From JBCBST01 sp039819115 (GTDB lineage: Bacteria > Bacteroidota > Rhodothermia > Balneolales > Balneolaceae): a stretch of 19,247 bases of DNA. This document shows positions 8,769 through 16,700 of the stretch, one piece after another. Location: assembly GCA_039819115.1 (NCBI GenBank), contig JBCBST010000055.1, positions 1 through 19,247 of the forward strand, written 5' to 3'. Within the stretch, counting starts at the first letter, position 1. Each line of letters opens with the position of its first letter. Made by a program: the position numbers and the translations under genes. The notes under the pieces were generated by a model. It saw only the letters and a program-made list of their open reading frames with translations, was not told the origin of the DNA and ran no database searches.

Positions 8769-10064
8769 ATGGGCCGTTCAATGCTGCTTATTGTGAGTGG
8801 ACTCGTCATTGTAACAGGAATTGTACAACGAGGCATCAACAATCGAAATAAACTTCTCCCTGAACGTAGTGCAACATACTACTATGAACTTCAGGCCAGA
8901 AATAATTCAAGAAGTCTGGTGGATCTTGCTATACGGAAGATTATAGAAGATAACTCCTGGACCGGAACCCTGAATTCGGATCAGTATTCACAGGGATCCG
9001 TATCCCTTACCCTTTACGACAACACCAACATTGCAGATTACGCGAGTGCATCCAGCGTGCCACTGGATACCATCGGATGGAATGCCGATTACTCCGTGGT
9101 TTTGCATAGTATTTCCCAGGTTGCCCAATGTACGGTTGCGACCACGGCTACCCTACGGCGCGATTCTTATTCCGTATTCTCTTATTACACCGATAATCAG
9201 CCTTCTAACATCTGGTTTATGGACCAGGATGTGATAAGCGGCCAGATGCATACCAATGGTACGTTCCGTATTGCCGGCAGTCCTGTATTTAATGGGTTTG
9301 TATCCAGCCCCAATAGCTGGGTTGGTCATAGCAGCTATACCAATACTCCCCAGTTTAACATGGGGTCCAATTTTTCGGCTCCCACCCGTCCCACGCCAGA
9401 CAATTTTGAAATCAGCAAGCTCCAGACCAATGCCTCTTCCGGCGGATTGCGTTACAATAACTTCATCCAGGTTTCCCTGCTCGATACCTTAGTGGATATC
9501 AGGGAGTGGACCGGAAGCAACTGGGGAAGTGCAACCCAGTATGATCTTCGCTCCTTCAACGGCATCATATCCAGCACCCGCGACGTGTACATTCAGGGCA
9601 GACTGGATGGGCAGCTTACCGTTCATTCCGATGACGACATCCAGATTTATGGCGATATCACCTATGCCGACGACCCGCGTGTTAATCCCGATTCAGATGA
9701 TATACTGGGCCTTATTGGTGAAAGTGAAGTTTACGTTACTTCAAATGCACACAGTTACAACGGAAGCCGGGATCTGGAAATACATGCATCCATCATGGCA
9801 TTAAGCACCTCATTCGAAGTGAGTGGTTATAACAGCGGAAGTGCCAAAGGTGAGCTGGAAATTCTTGGTGGTATTATACAAGACACGCGTGGACCCGTAG
9901 CCACTTTTTCGGGAGGAGTTGTTCAAACCGGTTATACCAAAGACTATCAATACGATCTTCGGTTACAAAATATGGCCCCTCCCTTTTTCCCCAGAGAAAG
10001 TATCTTTTCTGTCCAGTTTTGGAAAGACAATATGGTATCTTCCCCCTCATGTGGTACGATTTAA
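8769..10064 (+). CDS. PilX-like large membrane-anchored protein (third of the trio)
   Basis: A 431-residue protein with a hydrophobic N-terminal helix (about 4-20), then a Tyr- and Asn-rich helix with the phrase LQARNNSRSLVDLAIRKI and a Trp shortly after. PilX and related pilus-tip proteins begin this way: membrane helix, then an A-rich helix ahead of a short W-containing turn. The long remainder is beta-rich with repeated Gly/Asn/Ser turns (about 130-410), with phrases such as MHTNGTFRIAGSP and VHSDDDIQIYGDITY. These resemble a beta-helix or stacked-strand repeat, as in DUF4900-type proteins. No prepilin motif is evident. It may be a surface-exposed tip or adhesin component. It follows the PilW-like gene by 9 bases and precedes the next gene by 13. 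Confidence 0.6.
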   Translation: MGRSMLLIVSGLVIVTGIVQRGINNRNKLLPERSATYYYELQARNNSRSLVDLAIRKIIEDNSWTGTLNSDQYSQGSVSLTLYDNTNIADYASASSVPLDTIGWNADYSVVLHSISQVAQCTVATTATLRRDSYSVFSYYTDNQPSNIWFMDQDVISGQMHTNGTFRIAGSPVFNGFVSSPNSWVGHSSYTNTPQFNMGSNFSAPTRPTPDNFEISKLQTNASSGGLRYNNFIQVSLLDTLVDIREWTGSNWGSATQYDLRSFNGIISSTRDVYIQGRLDGQLTVHSDDDIQIYGDITYADDPRVNPDSDDILGLIGESEVYVTSNAHSYNGSRDLEIHASIMALSTSFEVSGYNSGSAKGELEILGGIIQDTRGPVATFSGGVVQTGYTKDYQYDLRLQNMAPPFFPRESIFSVQFWKDNMVSSPSCGTI

Positions 10065-10077
10065 CGCTTAACGATTT

Positions 10078-10470
10078 ATGAAATTAAAACGCTTCCTGTT
10101 TGCTATCCTCCTTTCTTTAACCGCGTACTCTGTATATGGGCAGACCAAGGTTACCTTTAACGTGGATCTACGGCCTCTTATCAAGCAGAACAAGTTTAAT
10201 CTTGCCACCGACCAGATCCAGATTTCCGGCTCTTTCCGCCCTCTTTCCACGTCTTCCTGGACCCGTATGCTCGACCGCGCACCCCGGGACAGTGTATACA
10301 GTGTTACCCTCAACTTTCCCCGTCGCTTAAACGGACAGGAGTTACTCTTCAATTACCGTCTGTATACAGAAGAGGATGGCATTATGCGTGAAGACCTTCC
10401 CAGGTATCTTAAACTCACCGGTTCAGAGCTTAAACTAGATGCGCTCTACTTCAATCATTACGTGAATTAG
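10078..10470 (+). CDS. Small exported protein with possible CBM20/starch-binding-like fold
   Basis: A 130-residue protein with a signal peptide (1-21, cleavage after VYG, mature Gln22). The mature part reads as one beta-sandwich: VTFNVDLRPL, then QIQISGSFRPL, then DSVYSVTLNF, LLFNYRLYT and a closing EDLPRYLKL. This order (V-F-V, V-V-GSF, Y-xxxLxF, KF/NYR, E-xP-R) resembles starch-binding and AMPK-type carbohydrate-binding domains. The usual Asn-Trp after GSF is replaced, with SSWTRM a few residues later, so sugar binding cannot be assumed. It lies 13 bases after the pilin-like trio and is probably in the same transcript. Its role is unknown. Confidence 0.5.
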   Translation: MKLKRFLFAILLSLTAYSVYGQTKVTFNVDLRPLIKQNKFNLATDQIQISGSFRPLSTSSWTRMLDRAPRDSVYSVTLNFPRRLNGQELLFNYRLYTEEDGIMREDLPRYLKLTGSELKLDALYFNHYVN

Positions 10471-10484
10471 CTTCTATTACGAAG

Positions 10485-10514
10485 TTCTCATTAAAAAACA
10501 TTAACTGGTATAAG
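10485..10514 (+). promoter_or_regulatory. Possible promoter before the minor-subunit genes
   Basis: TTCTCA at 10485-10490 and TATAAG at 10509-10514 are 18 bases apart and lie about 45 bases before the ATG at 10559. The boxes fit a sigma-70-like pattern only loosely. No TAnnTTTG box was seen in this 88-base gap. The call rests mainly on the gap being larger than others in the run. Confidence 0.25.
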
Positions 10515-10558
10515 AATCCGATTTCTAAGAAGTTGTAATAAATCTTAGCGGACGATTT

Positions 10559-11071
10559 ATGCAATCGCGATCATCACTGTTTTGCTTCATTTCTATTCTA
10601 ACCTTTGCATTCGGGAACAGCCTGGTTCATGCACAGGACGAGAGCATTTCCGGCACGGTTAACGTTACCACCAACGTTATACAATCCATCGAGCTGCTAA
10701 CTGTACAGAACATCAGTTTTGGAAACGTACAACCCGGCCAGCAGGAGATTTACATCAATCCCGTATTCGACGTTAATGCCGGCTTTATGATTGCCATCGG
10801 AACTCCTGAGTCTGATATAAGCATTACCTACATCAAACAGCGTGAACTTACCCAGGTAGACGGCGAAGGTATTCTCATTTTCGATTACGAGATCACAGGA
10901 AACACCGAAGAAAACCAGGAAGCTTCAGAACTCATCGACAACGATAATCGTGCATTCCGCATCAACAGAGAAGGACGATTTTATTTATGGGTTGGCGGAA
11001 GAATATCCTTAGAGAACGCTTTGCCCGGAAGTTACCAGGGAGAGTTTACCATAGAAATAGAATACATTTAA
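10559..11071 (+). CDS. DUF4402-family exported protein, probable minor pilus subunit
   Basis: A 170-residue protein with a signal peptide (cleavage after VHA, mature Gln26). The mature part follows the DUF4402 plan: an N-terminal alternating stretch SGTVNVTTNVIQSIELL, then ISFGNVQPG, an Ala/Gly-x-F core (AGFMIAIGTP), and a C-terminal RFYLWVGGRISLE with GSYQGEFTIEIEYI as the final strand. The same WxGG and G-Y-G-xxxVxVxY ending occurs in the protein at 12252-12782. In a chaperone-usher system the alternating N-terminal stretch could be the donor strand. The gene is the first of three (1-base gap, then 8-base overlap) before the major subunit gene. Codon use is ordinary, which suggests lower expression than the major subunit. 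Confidence 0.75.
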   Translation: MQSRSSLFCFISILTFAFGNSLVHAQDESISGTVNVTTNVIQSIELLTVQNISFGNVQPGQQEIYINPVFDVNAGFMIAIGTPESDISITYIKQRELTQVDGEGILIFDYEITGNTEENQEASELIDNDNRAFRINREGRFYLWVGGRISLENALPGSYQGEFTIEIEYI

Positions 11072-11072
11072 T

Positions 11073-11657
11073 GTGTATCGCGCTCTCTTCACATATGTCG
11101 TAGCCATCATGGCCTGTTCACTGCATGTGCATGTACAGGCACAGGAAATAGATTTTGGCGATTTCTATAACTATTCCATCACCGTTGCAGAACTGAATCC
11201 CGGGGAAGACCTCGATTTTGGTACCGTTATCGAAGGGGGCGGTATCTACAGTATTGCTATTTCCAACTCCAAGGTGATTACGCTTACCGGTGTCGAATAC
11301 CTGGACGTTATTGTTGATATAACCGCTGATGCCGACCTGGTAAACACTGGTATTTGCTCCGGCAGTTGCTCGATCCCCTTCACCTTGGAAGCAGCCTATG
11401 CTAATCTAGGGTCCGATAACATAGCGCAGGCTCTTATCATACCCATCACTTCAAACTCGGGGAATGCACAAATACCCATTTTACGAAGGATTAACGGGCC
11501 GGCCGGTCCTCCTCCCACCCCTGTTTTTGAAGGATTCGACCCCAGCGTGTTTAACGAAACCGCATATTTGTACTTATATGGATTCATAAATGTAGGCGTC
11601 GGTGTGGCAGCAGGAACATACGAAGGTAATATCACGGTATCAGTGATCTATGATTAA
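11073..11657 (+). CDS. Exported subunit-like protein (DUF4402-related), second in the minor-subunit run
   Basis: A 194-residue protein. The start is GTG, one base after the upstream stop; an ATG at 11071 is in another frame and an in-frame stop at 11058 excludes anything further upstream. The signal peptide ends after QA (mature Gln-Glu-Ile-Asp-Phe-Gly). There are two LDFG/IDFG motifs near the N-terminus, a two-Cys loop (CSGSCS), and the C-terminal pattern YLYLYGFINV with AAGTYEGNITVSVIYD. That ending matches the final two strands of the DUF4402 proteins next door, but the middle is diverged. It is probably a tip or adaptor subunit of the pilus. The two cysteines could form a disulfide, unlike its neighbours. 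Confidence 0.6.
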   Translation: MYRALFTYVVAIMACSLHVHVQAQEIDFGDFYNYSITVAELNPGEDLDFGTVIEGGGIYSIAISNSKVITLTGVEYLDVIVDITADADLVNTGICSGSCSIPFTLEAAYANLGSDNIAQALIIPITSNSGNAQIPILRRINGPAGPPPTPVFEGFDPSVFNETAYLYLYGFINVGVGVAAGTYEGNITVSVIYD

Positions 11658-12171
11658 GCAGACCTACATATGGCCTCTGTTAGCGGCGTTGGTAATTACC
11701 GGCACGGTTAACGCTCAATTCCTCAATCTGGATTTACGAATAGAACCCGAGCTTCGGGCCGAAGTGGTTAAACCCATAAATTTCGGGATCGTAATTAGCA
11801 ACTCAGGAGAAACTAAAATTGAATTGGGCGAGCCTAACATGGGTATCTTTGTCCTTACATCCTTTAGAAATCAACGCATTACCGTTGATTTCAATACGCC
11901 GAACGCGTTGGCGCATACAAATCCAGAAATAGAGGATATCATAGATATAAAATTAGAATACTCTTATGTAGTTGGAGAAGACGACTACCGAAGATCCCAA
12001 CCTGTCCAGGCTGAAACGGTTACATTAATCCCAAATAGCACCAAAAACAGCTCCAGAAGCTCTGATATATGGGAAAGCATCTACTTTTATGTATATGGCT
12101 CGTTAAATGTAGACGCCATTCCTAATGGTGAGTACCTGGGTAACATCGTAATGAATATTGATTACGAATAA
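11650..12171 (+). CDS. Exported subunit-like protein (DUF4402-related), third in the minor-subunit run
   Basis: A 173-residue protein with a signal peptide ending VNA, mature Gln23. It contains INFGIVISNSGETKIELG (compare the FG motif of DUF4402), a polar middle region, and the C-terminal pair IYFYVYGSLNV and NGEYLGNIVMNIDYE. The Y-x-Y-G and G-Y-x-G-N-I pattern is shared most closely with the preceding protein, so these two look like paralogues. It overlaps the upstream gene by 8 bases, indicating translational coupling. Its role as a minor subunit is inferred from context. It ends 80 bases before the major subunit gene. Confidence 0.6.
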   Translation: MIKQTYIWPLLAALVITGTVNAQFLNLDLRIEPELRAEVVKPINFGIVISNSGETKIELGEPNMGIFVLTSFRNQRITVDFNTPNALAHTNPEIEDIIDIKLEYSYVVGEDDYRRSQPVQAETVTLIPNSTKNSSRSSDIWESIYFYVYGSLNVDAIPNGEYLGNIVMNIDYE

Positions 12172-12190
12172 TCAATAAAGGGAATCTAAC

Positions 12191-12220
12191 TTTCAGTCAA
12201 ATTTTTTTTCAATACCTTTA
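12191..12220 (+). promoter_or_regulatory. Promoter-like site for the major subunit gene
   Basis: TTTC at 12191-12194 and TACCTTTA at 12213-12220 (18 bases between) resemble the Bacteroidota -33 TTTG / -7 TAnnTTTG promoter with one mismatch in each box. They are followed by an A-rich leader (AAACAAACAAACAA) before the ATG at 12252. The A-rich leader fits efficient initiation without a Shine-Dalgarno sequence. A separate promoter here would explain the very different codon optimisation of this gene. Confidence 0.45.
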
Positions 12221-12251
12221 GTTCAGAAACAAACAAACAATCATCACTGTC

Positions 12252-12782
12252 ATGAAAAAAACATTATCACTTCTTGTATTTACTTTAATCTTAGGTTTCG
12301 CAAGCACTTCTTTATACGCACAATCAGCTAACGTAGCTGGTACTGCTAACGTACTAGCAGACATCGCCCTTACTGTTCAGGATTCTGTACAATTCGGAGA
12401 TATCCCAACTTCTACTTCTTCTGTTATTGACCCTAACGGTAACACAGCTACTAACGCTGTTGGCGGAACTCAGGCTGCTGGTCTAGTTGAAGTTGCTGGT
12501 GCACCAAACCAGACACTTGCTATCACTTTCGGTAACGGAACTCTTTCCGATGGTTCTGGGAACAGCTTCACGCTTACTACCACTGCTGCTGGTGACCCAA
12601 ATAGTGCTAACCAGGCTTCTGCTGCTGAATTCGCATCAGGTGCTGGATCGCACACTACTGACGGTTCTGGTAACTACTACATTTGGTTAGGTGGATCGAT
12701 TACTACTCCCGCTACTTCTGGTGCCTACAGCACAAGTAACACTGGCGGAACTGCAATCAGCGTATCCGTATCCTACAACTAA
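12252..12782 (+). CDS. DUF4402-family protein, probable major pilus subunit
   Basis: A 176-residue exported protein with a classic signal peptide (KK at 2-3, hydrophobic core, YAQ with cleavage after Ala). The mature protein is small, Ala/Thr/Gly/Ser-rich and almost free of Lys, Arg, Met and Cys. It shows the DUF4402 plan: SANVAGTANVLADIALTV at the N-terminus, QFGDIPTS, AGLVEVAGAPNQTLAITF, YYIWLGGSI and a final ISVSVSYN strand. Codon use differs sharply from every neighbour: Ala is mostly GCT, Thr ACT, Asn AAC, Gly GGT/GGA. This is typical of a highly expressed gene. Own promoter-like site, strong terminator after it, and a chaperone and usher just downstream all fit the main building block of a chaperone-usher pilus. 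The alternating N-terminal stretch would be the donor strand. Confidence 0.8.
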   Translation: MKKTLSLLVFTLILGFASTSLYAQSANVAGTANVLADIALTVQDSVQFGDIPTSTSSVIDPNGNTATNAVGGTQAAGLVEVAGAPNQTLAITFGNGTLSDGSGNSFTLTTTAAGDPNSANQASAAEFASGAGSHTTDGSGNYYIWLGGSITTPATSGAYSTSNTGGTAISVSVSYN

Positions 12783-12800
12783 GATTACATCGATTTCGGT

Positions 12801-12835
12801 AAAAGTCTCGTCCTCCATGACGAGACTTTTTTTTT
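12801..12835 (+). terminator. Strong intrinsic terminator after the major subunit gene
   Basis: A perfect 12-bp stem (AAAAGTCTCGTC at 12801-12812 pairing with GACGAGACTTTT at 12819-12830) closes a 6-base loop (CTCCAT). The T-run covers 12827-12835, partly inside the stem. It lies 18 bases after the subunit stop codon. It would end most transcripts before the chaperone, so the assembly genes need either readthrough or their own start. Confidence 0.9.
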
Positions 12836-12880
12836 GGTTTTGATGAACACTATCTTACATCATCAACAAACATCAAAATC

Positions 12881-13711
12881 ATGTTAAAAAAATCATCTAC
12901 TCTCCTGCTGCTGTTCCTATTAATTACAACAGTAGAACTGATCGGGCAAATTACCATAGCTCCTACCAATCTGTTTATTGATAGTAGAAGTAAATTCGGA
13001 ACCTACCTGGTTTTGAATGGTACAAATGAACCTCAGGAAATCACCATTGAGTTTTTATTTGGGTACAGCGATTCTGATGAAAATGGTGCACGAGCTATTG
13101 TTTATGACAATCCGGAACTAGAAGCGGTTCACTCTGCAGCCGATTGGGTTAAAGCCTTTCCAAAAACATTCGTACTGAGTCCGGGACAACGCCAGGTTGT
13201 ACGATTGAGAATGGCAGCCCCCAATAACCTGGATGAAGGAACGTACTGGTCCAGAATCAAAACAACGGCTGTTCCTCAAAGTGCTCCAATCGAACTACAA
13301 GCCGGTGATGCCGTTTCAGCATCTGTTGGTATCCGTCTGGAGCAGGTAACCGGATTGTATTACAAAGTAGGTGATGTAGGAACCGGAATAGAAATCGGAG
13401 AAATGAAAACTGACGTTACAAACAACACCCTTAAGGTGGTATCTGATTTAAAACGAACAGGTAATTCCCCCTTCTTAGGCACCGTAACATTGGTTGTAAA
13501 AGACGGAAATGGAAGAGAAGTCACCTCCGGCTTTGTTTCTACAACAATTTTCTTTGACGGAGCTTACGCTCAGGACATCGATATCTCTTCACTTAATCCG
13601 GGCACATATACCGTAGACATCCAATTTGAATCCAGGAGAAATGATGTTTCTTCCGATGATTTAGTACAAATGTCTACTATTTCTAAATCGGCAAGCTTCA
13701 ATGTGAATTAG
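12881..13711 (+). CDS. PapD-like periplasmic pilus chaperone
   Basis: A 276-residue protein with a signal peptide (1-22; mature start near Gln23). Two Ig-like domains are expected. Domain 1 (about 24-135) has the PapD layout: ITIAPTNLFID as first strand, GTYLVLNGTNEPQEITIEF as second, then FPKTFVLSPGQRQVVRLRM and GTYWSRI, which match the family's F-V-pP--L-pG--Q-vRi and E-x-fW blocks. Domain 2 (about 160-270) is beta-rich. Family members bind subunits through a donated strand and two conserved basic residues. By hand alignment the first-strand Arg of PapD is Asn30 here, so the subunit-anchoring chemistry may differ. The gene follows the terminator and precedes the usher by 4 bases. The neighbouring usher strongly supports the call. 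Confidence 0.78.
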   Translation: MLKKSSTLLLLFLLITTVELIGQITIAPTNLFIDSRSKFGTYLVLNGTNEPQEITIEFLFGYSDSDENGARAIVYDNPELEAVHSAADWVKAFPKTFVLSPGQRQVVRLRMAAPNNLDEGTYWSRIKTTAVPQSAPIELQAGDAVSASVGIRLEQVTGLYYKVGDVGTGIEIGEMKTDVTNNTLKVVSDLKRTGNSPFLGTVTLVVKDGNGREVTSGFVSTTIFFDGAYAQDIDISSLNPGTYTVDIQFESRRNDVSSDDLVQMSTISKSASFNVN

Positions 13712-13715
13712 GTCT

Positions 13716-16700
13716 TTGCGTAAATGCCTGAAAATAAACCTTTTTCTTGTCGCGTGCTTTCTTTTAAGCCTCTCAACAAACCTTGAGGCTAGGAGACAGA
13801 CCGGCAACACCTCTTCAGAAGATGAAATTGAGGTTTATTTATCGTTTCGCTACCGCTCGGTAGTAAACACCGTACTGATCTCTTATTACAAAAACGATAC
13901 GTTTTATCTCCCTATAGCAGAGATTTTTAATCTGCTGGAGATCAACCAATCCATTGATGCCGCTGGCGACTTAATTCTGTCTGGCAATTATTACGTTGAT
14001 CAGCAGCCTTATACCATAAACCTGACCCGTCAAACAGCAACGATGGGAGAAAAAACGGTCAGGCTCACTTCTGATGATTTCTCCATTAAAGAATTCGACT
14101 ACTATTTCACCACCGAATTCTTCGAATCCTTCCTGGGACTTCAGTTTGTCGTAGACTTCAATAATCTTACGGTACTTCTCCAGACCCAGAATCCCCCTCC
14201 TATCATGGAGCGTTTAGAACGATCGCAGCGAAGGAAACGGCTGCGTAGAACCTCCTTATTCAGGGAAGAATACGATCTGGAGTTTGACAGAGAGCGGAAA
14301 GTATTATCCGGTTTAATGCTGGATTACAACTTGTCTACCTCTGTTTTAAATACCGGCAATAATATCTTCACCTACAGCAGCAGCATGGGCGCAGAATTTT
14401 TAGGTGGCGATGTTCAGGGAACAGCCTTTGGTTCATACACCCAAAATAACAGTGTATTCAATACCCAGGGATTTAGATGGCGCTATGTGATGGATAATCT
14501 ATACCTCACTTCATTAACGGTTGGTCAGGAGGCGTCTAACGGGATCTTATCCTTGCCATATACCGGTATAAAACTATCCAATAATCCTATTGAACCACGG
14601 GTGCTGTATGATGAGTACCGCATTTCAGGAGTAGCTGAGCCAAATTCGGAAGTTGAAGTCTTTTTTAACAGGAATCTGTTCGACTATCAAACCACAGACG
14701 AAACCGGCAGGTATAATTTCCTGGTGCCGTTAACCTATGGTGCTTCGGTATACGATCTTCGGATATTCAAAAGATCAGGTGGGGTTGAGGAGAACTCTCA
14801 ACGGATTCTTATCCCTTTTAACTTTATCCCAAAAGGAGAAGTAAACTACAATTTCAATGCCGGTCAGCTTGATTTCCCCACCCTGGGTAATACAGAAAAC
14901 GATTATTTCGCGCAGGGAGATGTTTCAGCCGGGGTTAACGATTGGTTAACCGTACGCGCCGGGGCAGAGTACTACAGTGAGTTCCATCAGGATAATATTC
15001 CTACTCTGAGTACGACCCTTTCAGCCAGGGTGCTAGACCAATACCTGGTTTCTGTAGATGCTTCTAACGATGCTTTCCTGAGAAGTTCTGTGAATGTGGT
15101 ATACCCGAACGCGGCTAGCATCAACGCATCGTTCACCCGGTTTCTGGCTGATGATGGGATTTTTAACGCTGGTGGAAATGAAGAATTCTACCGGCTAAAC
15201 GTATTCTATCCCTTGTCTATTGGAGGATTTCCGTTGAATCTGCGCTTTGCCGGTAACCGCCAAACCCAACGTAACTCGGTTCTAAATAACTATCGCTTCG
15301 AGCTGAATACCCGGGTGGATAAACTGAACCTGCGACTATCTTATGCAGATGCAAATAACGAGGAACAGTTTTTTGCGAGTACCATCCGTTCCCGTCTCAT
15401 TTCTACGGCCACCTATAACTTTAGCCGTGGAGGTTCCAGGGCTCCTGGTTTTCTCAAGGGTGTATTTATCCGGGGCCAATTCCAGTATCTCACCTCTCTC
15501 AGCCAACTGGAAAGCTTCGACTTTCTCATATCCAGGAATATATTCACCCAGGGGCTTTTGCAGCTGTCGTTTGGGAGAAATCTGATCGGAGACTTCAACA
15601 CCATGGGCTTCAACCTGGTATTCGACTTCAATAAAACCCGGTCCAATACAAATATCCGAAGCTTTGGAAGCAATGTGAACTATACCCAAAGTTTCAGAGG
15701 ATCAGTCGGCCTGGATCCTATTAACCAGCATTTACTGTTAACGAGCAGGGCTCAGGTAGGACGATCGGGCACGGCCGTCAAGCTGTTTGTAGATAACAAT
15801 AACTCCGGTCATTTTGATGAAGGTGATGAGACGATAAACTCCAATGCCGTACGAATTGACCGTACCGGTATGGTTAACAATAGCCATGAAGGGTTAACCT
15901 ACTTTACCCAGATGCTGCCCTACTTCCGATACAATATTGAAGTAAACAAAGGGGCCATAAGAAACCCTCTGCTGGTTCCAAAACTCGAAAAATTTGCCCT
16001 GATAACAGATCCCAATCAGTTTAAACAAATTGAGATACCCTTCTATATGTCGGGCGTAATTGAGGGAGAAGTCGTAAAAGGGTTCAACAAAACCGAGAAT
16101 CCCCTGGCCGGTGCAAAGATTTTTGTTAAACAGGTAAATGGTGAGTTCGAGACCACACTGCGAACGTTTTCGGACGGCTCCTATTACGCCTACGAAATAC
16201 CACCTGGTGAATATGAAGCCTATATGGATACTGCTCAGTTGGGCATACTAAGTGCCAAGTCGGTTCCTGAAAAGCTTTCGTTTGAGGTTCAGGCACTCCC
16301 CGAGGGCGATTTTATTGAAGGACTGAACTTCCTGGTGATCCCGGAGGATTCCGTGCTGGATCTTACTCCTGATTTAAACCGCCCGGAACCGGTTATCGTA
16401 GCTGAACTCATTGAAGACATAAAATCGGATAACGAAATCCAATCGTTGGAACAAGACTTAAATAATAAGGTAGATCAATCATTAAGATTTATTATACAAG
16501 CTCAGGTAGCTTTTTATGCCAGAAATCTCGAAGATGCCTTACATTACGTGGAACAATCACTCAGCCTTTTTGAGACCGCTCAAGGGTACGCGTTAAAAGG
16601 AAGTTTGCAGTACTTGAATGGAGATAAAGTGGCGGCACAAAATAGCTGGGATAAAGCGGTTAAGTTCGATCCTGATATTTATATACCGGGTATTTCCGTT

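Noticed and set aside
10072..10561. Shared ACGATTTATG at the starts of the genes at 10078 and 10559
   Set aside because: Only about ten bases including the start codon match, with no extension either side; chance is the simpler explanation.
11071..11073. ATG at 11071 as the start of the second minor-subunit gene
   Set aside because: It is in a different frame from the subunit. The GTG two bases later is in frame and gives the signal peptide.
12201..12209. A run of eight T before the major subunit gene as a terminator
   Set aside because: No stable hairpin precedes it, and it lies within the promoter-like spacer, so an AT-rich promoter region is the better reading.
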